The notes: generated by a model not told the origin, from the letters alone. 18,690 bases of DNA from Verrucomicrobiota bacterium (GCA_027297085.1 JAPUIL010000324.1:1-18690); one strand, 5' to 3'. Shown: positions 7,857 to 15,236, numbered from the stretch's first letter. Numbers and translations are program-made.

Positions 7857-8602
7857 ATAATTTAATCGCATTCAGTATTCGCATTGCAACGGGCCTGGCG
7901 CTGACCGCCGTCGCACTCGGTTGGCAATCCTGCTCGAAGAAACCCAAGTCCATCCAGGATACCGCACCCGATGCCGTCTACGACGAGTATGCTCAATCCA
8001 AACTGTTTTCGGTCGTCGCCACCGGCGATCAACCGATGATCGATGACCTGGAGGATGGAGATCTCAACGGATTAAAAGTTGATGGACGCGCATGGAGTTG
8101 GTCACAATACGACGACCTTTCCGACGGTGATCAGCTACTTACGATTCGACAACTGGAAGACGCTCCGGGATCCGGCGATAACGTCCTCTATGTTCGAGGA
8201 GGTGATTGGAAAAACTGGGGCGCCGGATTTAGCGCTTACCTCGTCAATCGATCTAATCCACGACCCTTTGGTTGCTACGATGCCTCTGTGTTTAAGGGTA
8301 TTCAGTTTTGGATTAAGATAAAAGGCCTCGATCAGTCCAAGGTGCTCATTGGCACCTCTGAAACTACCTCGGTTGACGATGGAGGCCTTTGCTTGGAAAA
8401 CTGCGCGGACAATCTCGAGTTCGCCTTCGAAGTCACCGGCGAATGGCAATTGATAAAAGCTCCTTTCCCCGAATTCATCCTGCCCGGACACGACATAATC
8501 GGCCTCCTCGACCCCACCCGCATCAAAGGCATCCACTTCGCCATGGAGACCCACGGCGACTACGAAATCTGGTTGGATGAGTTTAGTTTCTTCAAAGATT
8601 AA
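7853..8602 (+). CDS. Exported CBM11/CIA30-like jelly-roll protein, possible lipoprotein
   Basis: A 249-residue protein with an N-terminal export signal (hydrophobic about 12-23) followed by WQSC: Cys27 could be lipidated, but Trp at -3 is atypical for a lipobox. The mature part resembles CBM11/CIA30-type beta-sandwich domains: an opening IDDLEDGDLNG, a sheet strand GIQFWIKIKG, a WQLIKAPFPEF strand, and a closing GIHFAMETHGDYEIWLDEF. Such domains bind glycans or act as assembly factors. No catalytic residues can be named. It is coupled to the VOC gene by a 4-bp overlap, an odd partnership for an exported domain. Cys residues at 142, 175 and 180 (GLCLENC for the latter two) could form a disulfide in the periplasm. 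Confidence 0.72.
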   Translation: MNNLIAFSIRIATGLALTAVALGWQSCSKKPKSIQDTAPDAVYDEYAQSKLFSVVATGDQPMIDDLEDGDLNGLKVDGRAWSWSQYDDLSDGDQLLTIRQLEDAPGSGDNVLYVRGGDWKNWGAGFSAYLVNRSNPRPFGCYDASVFKGIQFWIKIKGLDQSKVLIGTSETTSVDDGGLCLENCADNLEFAFEVTGEWQLIKAPFPEFILPGHDIIGLLDPTRIKGIHFAMETHGDYEIWLDEFSFFKD

Positions 8603-8662
8603 CTCCGCGTCTTGCTCAAACTGAATAATCTCCAAAGGACTTATTTAATAAGAAGCAAAAGT

Positions 8663-8688
8663 AAAAAACCCCGGAGCAAGCAGCGGGG
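8663..8688 (-). terminator. Rho-independent terminator for the minus-strand isomerase operon
   Basis: On the minus strand the stem CCCCG (8688-8684) pairs with CGGGG (8673-8669) around a 10-nt loop, followed at once by six T (8668-8663). It lies about 200 bp past the stop of the TIM-barrel gene and faces the convergent jelly-roll gene. The hairpin is also one copy of a dispersed 20-bp repeat (see 15237 and 15467), of which only this copy has a T-run. Confidence 0.6.
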
Positions 8689-8696
8689 TAATCAAG

Positions 8697-8720
8697 ACCC
8701 TGTGGCAGAGACCACAGGGT
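8697..8720. repeat. Compact ACCCTGYGGCAG/AGACCRCAGGG palindrome
   Basis: ACCCTGTGG (8697-8705) and CCACAGGGT (8712-8720) form a perfect 9-bp stem with loop CAGAGA. No T-run follows on either strand. The two 12-bp halves recur at 14982-15038 separated by 34 bp of extra sequence, which marks it as a member of a repeat family. The rest of 8721-8886 shows nothing I can identify. Confidence 0.6.
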
Positions 8721-8886
8721 ATGAAAGGCACAAACATGGCGCCAATTGTGAGCTTCCAACCAATCATTCTCATTTCTTCGCAAAGACTGAGCGGACATCT
8801 TTGCTCTTCAGATCGGCAGCAAGCGACGGCATCCCGGGCACTAGTAGTCTAAACTTGAAAGCTAGGCTCAGGCTCGTGCTAGTGAC

Positions 8887-9702
8887 TTAGCTATTAAAGT
8901 ACTGCCTGAGATTGTTCAGGCTGGTTTGGGCGATGTTTTCAGCGCCCGGAGAGTAATCGAAAACTTCTACGGATACCCATTGATCATAGCCGCTGGCGAT
9001 GAGTGCATCGGCAATGGGATGAAAATCGACGTCACCCATGCCGGGACCTAACAGGTTGGGGTCGTTGGCGTGGAAATGGATGGTGTAGTCCTTACTCGAA
9101 TCGATGATATCGGGAATAGGATCTGCTTCGGAACTCATGGCTTTGACGTCGAGATGCAGGCGAATATTCGGATGGTCAACGCGGTCAATAAGATCGATAG
9201 TTTCTTGGGCGGTGGTAAGGAAATTAGTTTCGGTAGTGCCAAGGGGTTCCATGGCGATCGATACTCCCAGCGGTTGGCAATAAGCGCCGAGCGAACGTAG
9301 CAGATCCGTGGTTCGTGCGGCTGCGTCGTCGTAGGAGTCGTCCGGACCCAGATTGCGCTGTTTGGGGCTTCCCCAAACCATTACTTTTCCGCCCATCGCC
9401 GCGCAGATATCGGCCAGGTGTTTGGCGAAGTCCAAAGTCTTTTGCCTTACAGCGTCGTCTGAAGTGGTCAGGTGCATGCCCTCGGGTTTTACGAGTAGCC
9501 AATGAAGTCCCACTACATCCAAACCATGGTCCCGGACGATGTTACCCATAGCCTCCGCTTCGGAAGCACTGATATCTCGTGGATCTTCTTTTAGGGTGAA
9601 CGGGGCGATCTCCAGACCTTGGTAACCAGTCGCCGCTGCACTCGCGCAAGTCTGGCTTAGACTCCACCCTTGGTAGGTCTCGTTACAAATTGCGAATTTC
9701 AT
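8887..9702 (-). CDS. Sugar isomerase/epimerase-like TIM-barrel protein (AP-endonuclease family 2)
   Basis: A 271-residue (beta/alpha)8 protein. Four probable metal ligands sit where ketose 3-epimerases have them: Glu152 (MEPLG), Asp185 (LHLDVK), His211 (HFHAND) and Glu246 (VSVEVF). From memory of D-psicose 3-epimerase (Glu150/Asp183/His209/Glu244), spacing agrees throughout. Glu158 matches substrate-contacting Glu156, but the equivalents of His186 and Arg215 appear to be Ala188 and Leu217. The metal centre is therefore kept and the sugar specificity probably differs. Relatives include 2-keto-myo-inositol dehydratases and 3-keto-glycoside or C-glycoside lyases. No signal peptide, so cytoplasmic. 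It follows the secreted DUF1080-like gene by 44 bp and is likely cotranscribed. Confidence 0.88.
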   Translation of the reverse strand: MKFAICNETYQGWSLSQTCASAAATGYQGLEIAPFTLKEDPRDISASEAEAMGNIVRDHGLDVVGLHWLLVKPEGMHLTTSDDAVRQKTLDFAKHLADICAAMGGKVMVWGSPKQRNLGPDDSYDDAAARTTDLLRSLGAYCQPLGVSIAMEPLGTTETNFLTTAQETIDLIDRVDHPNIRLHLDVKAMSSEADPIPDIIDSSKDYTIHFHANDPNLLGPGMGDVDFHPIADALIASGYDQWVSVEVFDYSPGAENIAQTSLNNLRQYFNS

Positions 9703-9746
9703 AGTTAAACCGAATGGGATGGATTGATAAAGTAAGGATGTATTCG

Positions 9747-10523
9747 TTATTTAAAAAAGGTCTGCTTTCTAGCCGATGACTCAGGCGCCCAGATCTTGAT
9801 GTTGTCAACATAACCGATGTCGTCAAAAGAGCCGAAACCGATGAAGCCCTTTTCGAAAGGAACATCGTCGGCGATCATTATCGGCGTAAGCATGTCGTCG
9901 AAATAGAGGGCCACGGTTCCTTTTACGATGTCGCGTACAATCCGAATTTTGCGCCATTCTTCCACTCCCCAGTCAGCGCCCAAGGTCCGAAAGTCAGTAA
10001 TGGGAGTCCGCGGAGCTTCATTTACCACAAACACGTTGTGCGCGTTGTTGTCGCCGGCCTTGGCGATGTGGATATACATAAAGTGGCTCGGGTCCTCGAA
10101 TCCGAAGAAGAAGCAAAAGTCGCGGTGGGCGTAGCCAGGCGCATCGGCAGCATTCTCGTACTGCTTCATGTACTCATTAATCGGCGTGCCTTTGACCCCG
10201 GTTTGCTGGATATCTACCTCCAGGACGAAACTACCAAAGGTTTTACCCTTGATCAAGGCGATGTTGAGAGGCGAACGATGTGGCGGCGAGTAGTCGCTGG
10301 CACCCAGCAGGGCGAGGACCGTGTTGCCGTCGGACTTGGCAAGGGCCCAGGCCGACGGGTCGGTCATCATAAAGTCCGCCAGCGCTTTCTTCGATTTGAA
10401 TGATTGCTGGTACTGAAGCGAGTAACCCGTTGGCAAATCGGGCGCCTTGGCCGCAAGGAGATGCGCACAGAAAACAAGAGAAAAGAGTCCGGCAAAAAAT
10501 CGAGTTTTGGGAATAGGGATCAT
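9747..10523 (-). CDS. Secreted LamG/DUF1080-like beta-sandwich protein
   Basis: A 258-residue protein with a signal peptide (hydrophobic about 9-22, likely cleavage after LLAA near residue 25). The mature domain has the pattern of concanavalin-like folds related to DUF1080/glycoside hydrolase 16: a strand [14 protein letters not shown], a central [40 protein letters not shown], and a closing strand [20 protein letters not shown]. Similar proteins are common near sulfatases in Verrucomicrobiota and Planctomycetota, where they are proposed to bind or cleave oxidised glycosides. It is the first gene of a two-gene minus-strand operon with the TIM-barrel protein, transcribed from the 181-bp divergent spacer shared with the next gene. 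The exact Pfam family is less certain than the fold. Confidence 0.72.
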   Translation of the reverse strand: MIPIPKTRFFAGLFSLVFCAHLLAAKAPDLPTGYSLQYQQSFKSKKALADFMMTDPSAWALAKSDGNTVLALLGASDYSPPHRSPLNIALIKGKTFGSFVLEVDIQQTGVKGTPINEYMKQYENAADAPGYAHRDFCFFFGFEDPSHFMYIHIAKAGDNNAHNVFVVNEAPRTPITDFRTLGADWGVEEWRKIRIVRDIVKGTVALYFDDMLTPIMIADDVPFEKGFIGFGSFDDIGYVDNIKIWAPESSARKQTFFK

Positions 10524-10629
10524 GTGAATGGAAGTAGTGACCGTTGAATTTCAGAAAAGGAAAGCAAGTTAGGACTGCTCAAAAGCTGAAGGCAATTGAT
10601 AATCCACAAAATCCCTCAACTGCAGGGAA

Positions 10630-10641
10630 TTTTGATCAAAA
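10630..10641. promoter_or_regulatory. TTTTGATCAAAA palindrome in a divergent promoter region
   Basis: A perfect 12-bp palindrome lies in the AT-rich 181-bp spacer (10524-10704) between the two divergent secreted beta-sandwich genes, 64 bp before the plus-strand ATG. Its inner TTGATC, followed 17 bp later by TAAAAA (10655-10660), is a weak -35/-10 match for plus-strand transcription. A second short dyad (TCCCT/AGGGA, 10612-10628) is beside it. The spacing suits a shared operator; this is inference. Confidence 0.35.
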
Positions 10642-10704
10642 ACCTTAATTTTTCTAAAAAATCGGAGGCTTGCAAAGGATGGTCGTAAATCAGACAAATA
10701 ACCT

Positions 10705-11400
10705 ATGCGCTATTCGTTAGTACTTCTCAGGCTTCTGGCCATTTCACTTTTTCTTACAGCGCTGACTGTTCAGGCTGAGTACATAGCCAAGAAAAGTACT
10801 AGGCTACTCTCCAATAACTTTGAAGGTTCACTGGAACGGCATGAATTGGTGGATGTTACTGAGAAGTGGCAGCGGCGAATCAGTTATGGAGAATGGTTGG
10901 TCCAACGCGATGGTTCCATCAAAGCGGTAAATGTTCCAGAGCATGGTCATGGCCCGGTACTGACGTTTTTGGGACCCATCAAAAACGTAACGATCCAGTG
11001 TGAATTTCAACTCCCCACCCAGGAAGGGCCCGACCGGCATTTTCGAATTTTCCTCGATCACCCGGATTATCGAGGGCATACCATCCAGGCATGGGCTAAC
11101 CTTAGCACCACCTTTCGTCCCGAGGGCATAACCCTCCAACACATCCGGAAGGACAAAGATGGGAAAACCGTGGAAGATATTGAGTTCGGTCAGCGAGACT
11201 TTCCTCTGAAGCCTGGGGCATGGTATGAAATGCGTCTGGAGCTATTTGGCGATCTGGTACAGGTCACCGTAGACGGTGTAAGTATCCAAGGAAGGCATAC
11301 TGCACTCGATGTGGAAAAATTCAAAATTGGTTTGAATTTCGGAAAAGCCGGAGGGGCAATCCGCAATTTTAGAGTGTGGCAAGCTGTGCCAAAACGGTAA
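10705..11400 (+). CDS. Secreted DUF1080-like beta-sandwich protein
   Basis: A 231-residue protein with a signal peptide (hydrophobic about 5-20, cleavage expected after TVQA, residue 24). The rest looks like a concanavalin-type jelly roll of the DUF1080 kind: GEWLVQRDGSIKAV (strand with the usual W...DG opening), a strand FHF-like segment RHFRIFLDHPDYRGHTIQAW, WYEMRLELFGDLVQVTVDG near residue 175-195, and a closing GGAIRNFRVWQA. Its layout differs from the classical DUF1080 protein at 13162-13770. It probably acts outside the cytoplasm on polysaccharide fragments. The sulfatase follows after 20 bp, so the two are probably one operon. No Shine-Dalgarno is visible before the ATG. Confidence 0.75.
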   Translation: MRYSLVLLRLLAISLFLTALTVQAEYIAKKSTRLLSNNFEGSLERHELVDVTEKWQRRISYGEWLVQRDGSIKAVNVPEHGHGPVLTFLGPIKNVTIQCEFQLPTQEGPDRHFRIFLDHPDYRGHTIQAWANLSTTFRPEGITLQHIRKDKDGKTVEDIEFGQRDFPLKPGAWYEMRLELFGDLVQVTVDGVSIQGRHTALDVEKFKIGLNFGKAGGAIRNFRVWQAVPKR

Positions 11401-11420
11401 GATACCTTTAGTACATTTTC

Positions 11421-12950
11421 ATGAATCAACGCCTGACCCAAAAGCTACTAGTCTGCCTCTGCATTTTCGGATTCTGGAACTTCCTGTCTGCCGCCGAACA
11501 GCCCAACATCATACTCATCATTGGTGACGACATGGGATTTTCGGACATCGGTAGCTATGGATCCGAAATCGATACGCCCAATCTCGACAAGCTGGCCTAT
11601 GACGGGCTGCGATTCACCCAGTTTTATAACATGGCAAAGTGCGAGCCCTCGCGCAGCTCCCTCTTCACGGGACGGTTCTTGCCGGGAAAACACATTGAGA
11701 ACGCTATCCCCTTCTCCCAGCTGATGCGTGATGCAGGCTACTACACTGCTATGGTTGGGAAAGAGCATTTCATTTCCTGGGTGCCGGCGCGATGCTTTGC
11801 AGTCAACAGCTTCGATGATTCCTTTGTGTTTTGGAAAGACAACCCCTTCTTTGTGCCACCTACCGGTCAGTTCCAGTATCCCTTCCGTTTAAACGGCATT
11901 AAAGTTCCACCCTCGGAAATGGACGTCCGAAAGCACCCCTTGTTCAAAACGGATGTGATGACCAATTACGCCTTGAAGTTTCTCGACAAAGCAAACGATA
12001 GCCGAAAACCCTTTTTCCTCTACCTTCCTTATCACGTGGCACATTTCCCGCTCCAAGCCCGTAAGGAGGACATAGCCAAATACCGCGGCAAATACAAAGT
12101 TGGCTGGGACAAAATCCGTGCAGCTCGTTTCGAACGACAAAAAGAACTCGGCGTCATTCCCGCCAACGCGAAGCTCAGTCCACCGGAAGACAATATCAAT
12201 AAATATCGTGGTCCTTATCGTGGCAATATATACAAATATCGCCCATGGGATTCCCTGGATGCGGAGGAACAAGATGAGCTCGACCTTGAGCAGGCTGTCT
12301 TCGCCGCCATGATCGACCGGCTCGATCAAAACATCGGTCGCATACTTGAGAAGCTAGATCAAATCAAAGAACGGGAAAACACCCTGATAATCTTTTTCAC
12401 CGACAATGGATCCTGCCCCTACGACTCGAATGTGGATTTTTCCATTCCGCCCGGTGGACCGGACTCCTACCGCACCTTGTCTGCCGCTTGGGCGAATGTG
12501 GGTGACACCCCATTCCGCTACTATAAACAATATGGTCATGAAGGTGGCGCTCACACCCACATGATTGCCAATTGGCCGGGAGTGATTGAGCCCGGAATCA
12601 ACCATGATTTAGCTCACCTAACTGATATTTATCCTACCATGTTGGAACTTGCGGGTACCGAGTATCCGGATACGTTGGAAGGCAACCCCACGCCGGCGCT
12701 CGATGGGGAATCCATCGTACCACTTTTAAAAAACGAAACGCGCGCTGAGCCCGACATCATCGTATCGGGGCACACAGACAGATTTCGCATGGTTCGGGTA
12801 GGCGACTGGAAACTTGTTAAAGTTAACGATGGTCCCTGGGAACTTTATAATCTCAAGGAAGACCCGACCGAGTTGAACAATCTGGTCAAAGAAAACCCGG
12901 CAAAAGTTGAGGAATTGATTCAGGCGTACCAGGATTATTTGCAAACTTAG
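11421..12950 (+). CDS. Secreted formylglycine-dependent sulfatase (family S1)
   Basis: A 509-residue sulfatase with a signal peptide (about 1-25, ending LSAA). The active-site motif is CEPSR with Cys74, the residue oxidised to formylglycine, in the context MAKCEPSRSSLFTGR. Calcium and sulfate-binding residues follow the family: Asp36-Asp37 (IGDDMGFSD), Lys114, His205 (YHVAH), and Asp328-Asn329 (FFTDNG). The C-terminal subdomain carries MVRVGDWKLV and ELYNLKEDPTELNN. It should remove sulfate esters from a polysaccharide in the periplasm or outside the cell. The usual EGG-R motif reads GHEGGAHTHMIANWPG. A formylglycine-generating enzyme or anaerobic maturase is needed and is not in the window. 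Cotranscribed with the DUF1080-like gene 20 bp upstream. Substrate cannot be read from this sequence. Confidence 0.95.
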   Translation: MNQRLTQKLLVCLCIFGFWNFLSAAEQPNIILIIGDDMGFSDIGSYGSEIDTPNLDKLAYDGLRFTQFYNMAKCEPSRSSLFTGRFLPGKHIENAIPFSQLMRDAGYYTAMVGKEHFISWVPARCFAVNSFDDSFVFWKDNPFFVPPTGQFQYPFRLNGIKVPPSEMDVRKHPLFKTDVMTNYALKFLDKANDSRKPFFLYLPYHVAHFPLQARKEDIAKYRGKYKVGWDKIRAARFERQKELGVIPANAKLSPPEDNINKYRGPYRGNIYKYRPWDSLDAEEQDELDLEQAVFAAMIDRLDQNIGRILEKLDQIKERENTLIIFFTDNGSCPYDSNVDFSIPPGGPDSYRTLSAAWANVGDTPFRYYKQYGHEGGAHTHMIANWPGVIEPGINHDLAHLTDIYPTMLELAGTEYPDTLEGNPTPALDGESIVPLLKNETRAEPDIIVSGHTDRFRMVRVGDWKLVKVNDGPWELYNLKEDPTELNNLVKENPAKVEELIQAYQDYLQT

Positions 12951-12990
12951 GGACGGAGGCGGCTTGCAAGAAGCGCATACGTTCATAAAG

Positions 12991-13014
12991 GATCGCGGTA
13001 TAATACCGCCTACA
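12991..13014 (-). repeat. TGTAGG-headed REP-like palindrome
   Basis: Read on the minus strand it starts TGTAG (13014-13010), continues into a perfect 7-bp stem GCGGTAT / ATACCGC (13009-12995, one-base loop), and ends GATC. The GTAG head before a palindrome is the hallmark of REP elements mobilised by RAYT-type transposases. It lies in the 211-bp spacer between the convergent sulfatase and DUF1080 genes. Confidence 0.5.
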
Positions 13015-13020
13015 AAAAAC

Positions 13021-13073
13021 GGCAAAGCGAGGACAAGTCTTCGCAAAGCTTCGACGAGGCAGGCGCTTTTGCC
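13021..13073. repeat. Inverted-repeat element enclosing a GTCTTCGC core
   Basis: GGCAAAGCG (13021-13029) pairs with CGCTTTTGCC (13064-13073), complementary except for one extra T. The enclosed part holds GTCTTCGCAAAGCTTCG (13037-13053), close to the GTCTTCGCCAAGC motif found reversed at 13115-13127 and again at 14996-15008. No T-run follows, so a terminator role for the convergent genes is not evident. Confidence 0.45.
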
Positions 13074-13161
13074 CTAGCAATATTCCTTCAAAAGGTACGT
13101 GTCCGGCCCATAAGGCTTGGCGAAGACTGCCCCCTGCAGTGTGTTTTCAAACATCTGGATG

Positions 13162-13770
13162 TTACAGCTCCTCGATCATAATATCTTTATACCAGGCCTC
13201 AGTCGGTGCTCCACTGTGGATCTGCACGGCGATGATTCCCTCTACGGGAATTTCGTCTACCGGTTCGTGCCAATCGACCGTTTTGTGGCCGTTGAGCCAG
13301 AGCTGGATGCGTCTGCCCTCACAGCGAATCACATAGGTATTCCATCCATCAAAATTGATATGCTCCTTCAACTTATCCAGATCGGGACCTTGCAGAACTT
13401 TGCGCCGGCGGGACTCATCATACAGCGCGCCCCAAAAATTGCCACCCATGTCGGCCTGGTAACCGATGACTTCGTGATGGTTGGGGATACGCTCGGTACG
13501 TATCTGAATGCCGGCGTTGGCTCTCTCCCCTACCAATTTGAATTTCAGTCGCAGCTCAAAATCGCCGTAGCGTTTTTTCGTACTGAGAAATTGATTCTTG
13601 GGAATGGGCGTTTCGAGATTCCCTCCAACAATCGCTCCGTCTTCGATCCTGAATGAATCCAGAGGACCTTCCCAACCTTTAAATGACTTTCCGTCAAACA
13701 GGGGTACAGATTTGGCCAGTATTAAAGGAGTGAGGGCGGCAACGAAAAAAAGAGTAATGAAAATTTTCAT
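13162..13770 (-). CDS. Secreted DUF1080 protein (3-keto-disaccharide hydrolase domain)
   Basis: A 202-residue protein: signal peptide 1-19 (ends PLILA), then one complete classical DUF1080 domain. Recognisable blocks are LFDGKSFKGWEG (24-35), FRIEDGAIVGGN (40-51), the strand YGDFELRLKFKL, NAGIQIRTERIPNHHEVIGY (85-104), WGALYDESRRRKVL, IQLWLNGHKTVDW and the closing GIIAVQIHSG with WYKDIMIEEL. Characterised relatives act on 3-keto-glycosides, cleaving the glycosidic bond after oxidation of C3 by a dehydrogenase; no such dehydrogenase is in the window. It is one of the few genes here with a good Shine-Dalgarno (AAGGA, 6 nt before the ATG). It converges on the sulfatase operon and diverges from the hydrolase pseudogene. 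Confidence 0.93.
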   Translation of the reverse strand: MKIFITLFFVAALTPLILAKSVPLFDGKSFKGWEGPLDSFRIEDGAIVGGNLETPIPKNQFLSTKKRYGDFELRLKFKLVGERANAGIQIRTERIPNHHEVIGYQADMGGNFWGALYDESRRRKVLQGPDLDKLKEHINFDGWNTYVIRCEGRRIQLWLNGHKTVDWHEPVDEIPVEGIIAVQIHSGAPTEAWYKDIMIEEL

Positions 13771-13802
13771 GCTTCATCCTTAAACAAGGGATTGGAGGTT
13801 GC

Positions 13803-13830
13803 CCAGCAAAGAGTACACGTGTTTTGCTGG
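13803..13830. promoter_or_regulatory. Nested dyad in the DUF1080/pseudogene divergent spacer
   Basis: CCAGCAAA (13803-13810) and TTTGCTGG (13823-13830) are perfect inverted repeats 12 bp apart, and the spacer ends in the 8-bp palindrome ACACGTGT (13815-13822). It lies 32 bp upstream of the DUF1080 ATG and 22 bp before the pseudogene ATG, a position suited to an operator or, as RNA, a hairpin. Confidence 0.35.
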
Positions 13831-13852
13831 TGAAAAGAAACCGCCTAAAACA

Positions 13853-14441
13853 ATGTTTATGAACACGTTTCGCCTATCGATTCTTTCAACGCTACTCGCG
13901 GCCTCGAATCTAGTGGCATAATCCTTTAATGAAAAAACGGTGGAGGTCTCCAGCGAAGTGGAAGGCAAACTGCTAATCCCGGTAAAAGATAAGGTTCAAG
14001 ATGCAGTCCTGATAATGCACGGCTTCAATGATCATATGGATGGTGTGGGTAATCTCCAGAAGCAACTTGAGAGATCAATTGGGCCAACCCCGTACTAAAG
14101 AACGAAATGAGGCATTGAAAAAAGTGATCACGGAAGGAAGTGCCGTGTTTGAATCTTGGGTATCCATCACCTACACGCGCGAGGCCTATGTGAGTTGGAT
14201 TGGTTTCGAAGCCGAGGATTACCTTCCCAATTATGAAGGAGCATTTCTTGGAATTCGCGGTACGGATGACATCCTGCCCCTCTACAAGCCAGAATGGATG
14301 GAAATCCTCCCAAGCAAAAGAAAAGCCTACCACGTCCTGGGAGACGCGGACCACATATTCAATGTCCTCGAACCTGATAAAAGTCAGGGTGACATCGTCG
14401 TCAAACTGACGGTCGACTGGTTTATAGATACCTTGAAATAA
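13853..14441 (+). pseudogene. Decayed secreted alpha/beta-hydrolase
   Basis: Two matching pieces of one alpha/beta-hydrolase are broken by several lesions. Frame 1 starts at ATG 13853 with a signal peptide (MNTFRLSILSTLLAASNLVA) and meets TAA at 13919-13921. It stays open to 14095 with the N-terminal hydrolase strand VLIMHGFNDHMDG (oxyanion-hole HG at 14018-14023) and a second TAA at 14096. The C-terminal part continues in another frame from about 14090 to TAA 14441, with GTDD (acid about 14265) and DADHIF (catalytic His at 14352-14354). The GxSxG nucleophile and roughly 100 or more residues between are missing, so an internal deletion plus frameshift and premature stop have killed it. The C-terminal piece alone is 138 codons and could be mistaken for a gene starting at 14028. 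Confidence 0.78.
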
Positions 14442-14509
14442 ACCCGGTTAGATTAAGACCGTGATTTTTCTCGCCAAAACTTTGGGCATTCTCACAGTCG
14501 GCCCCTCCA

Positions 14510-14836
14510 ATGCCTGATAAAACCCTGAACCGTTTTCGAAAAGTCGCCATCTGGGAGGGCACGTCCTTTCTGGTACTTCTGCTCGTCGCCATGCCCATCA
14601 AATACGGATTGGGAAATCCCTGGCCTGTCAAAGTGGCCGGTTGGGCTCACGGAATTCTTTTCGTGGCCTACGTCCTATTTCTATTCCAGGCTATTACCGA
14701 GTATAGCTGGTCATTTAAAAAATCGCTCCTCGGATTTATAGCTTCTCTTCTACCATTCGGACCCTTCATCTTCGACCGTAAACTAGAACGGGAATCCACC
14801 GCCGCAAACCTGGTGGACGCTACACTCAAAGAGTAG
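14510..14836 (+). CDS. DUF3817 integral membrane protein
   Basis: A 108-residue protein matching the DUF3817 (YdzA-like) pattern: FRKVAIWEGTSFLVLLL with a conserved Glu-Gly at the start of helix 1 (about 12-28), AMPIKYGLGNPWPVKVAGW before helix 2, GWAHGILFVAYVLFLF (about 44-60), and a third helix with LLPFGPFIFDRKL (about 73-90). Usual length for the family. Its function is unknown; it is found in the cytoplasmic membrane of many bacteria. It stands alone, 68 bp after the pseudogene, with no Shine-Dalgarno at the ATG. Confidence 0.85.
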   Translation: MPDKTLNRFRKVAIWEGTSFLVLLLVAMPIKYGLGNPWPVKVAGWAHGILFVAYVLFLFQAITEYSWSFKKSLLGFIASLLPFGPFIFDRKLERESTAANLVDATLKE

Positions 14837-14839
14837 CAT

Positions 14840-14859
14840 AACCTCCGGCTTTTGAGGTT
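14840..14859 (+). terminator. Hairpin directly after the DUF3817 gene
   Basis: AACCTC (14840-14845) and GAGGTT (14854-14859) are perfect inverted repeats with an 8-nt loop that contains four T, starting 4 bp past the stop codon. No T-run follows the stem, so if it terminates it is not a canonical intrinsic terminator. Confidence 0.3.
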
Positions 14860-14981
14860 CCGCGGATTGAGCAATAGACGAACGGATAAGCATAGATCAC
14901 ACCTCCGACCAGTACCGTTAATTCGTACTGAAATGAAATCGCTCAGCTCAGTACCGAGTTCTCTAGAGGGTTACAATGGAA

Positions 14982-15038
14982 ACCCTGCGGCAGCCGTCTT
15001 CGCCAAGCAGGCTTCGCCGAGCCAAGGAGACCGCAGGG
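14982..15038. repeat. Expanded ACCCTGYGGCAG/AGACCRCAGGG palindromic element
   Basis: CCCTGCGG (14983-14990) and CCGCAGGG (15031-15038) form a perfect 8-bp outer stem. Inside, two small hairpins share the loop CGCC: CTT-CGCC-AAG (14999-15008) and GGCTT-CGCC-GAGCC (15010-15023), giving a branched fold. The outer arms match the compact copy at 8697-8720 at all but one position each; the 34 bp at 14994-15027 are extra. It includes the GTCTTCGCCAAGC motif at 14996-15008. Confidence 0.6.
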
Positions 15039-15134
15039 AATGTCTAGCGGATTCATGTCCCTCTTTTGCTAAGCTTTGAGAACTTCAAAGCGCGGGATAG
15101 GTCACTTCATAGGCAGAGGGCGGTGGTTTCATTT

Positions 15135-15154
15135 TGTAGGTGGATTCCGTCTAC
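15135..15154 (+). repeat. TGTAGG-headed hairpin
   Basis: TGTAG (15135-15139) is followed by GTGGA (15140-15144), loop TTCCG, and TCTAC (15150-15154), a 5-bp stem with one G-T wobble. The head and layout match the other TGTAGG elements in the window. Confidence 0.4.
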
Positions 15155-15236
15155 TGGTAAATCGAGCACACGTAAAACAAACAGAGGCTCCATGACTTCG
15201 AGTCACTTACCAAAGTCTCCACGTAAACTTGTTATT

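Noticed and set aside
8697..8720. Intrinsic terminator at the perfect 9-bp hairpin
   Set aside because: No T-run follows on either strand; the neighbouring hairpin at 8663-8688 has one.
14028..14441. A separate 137-residue gene starting at 14028
   Set aside because: It is the C-terminal part of an alpha/beta-hydrolase read out of frame; its first 25 or so residues are the upstream hydrolase sequence in the wrong frame.
14982..15038. tRNA or other small structured RNA
   Set aside because: The branched fold has two tiny CGCC-looped arms but no T-loop or anticodon features, and its arms recur as a simple hairpin elsewhere.
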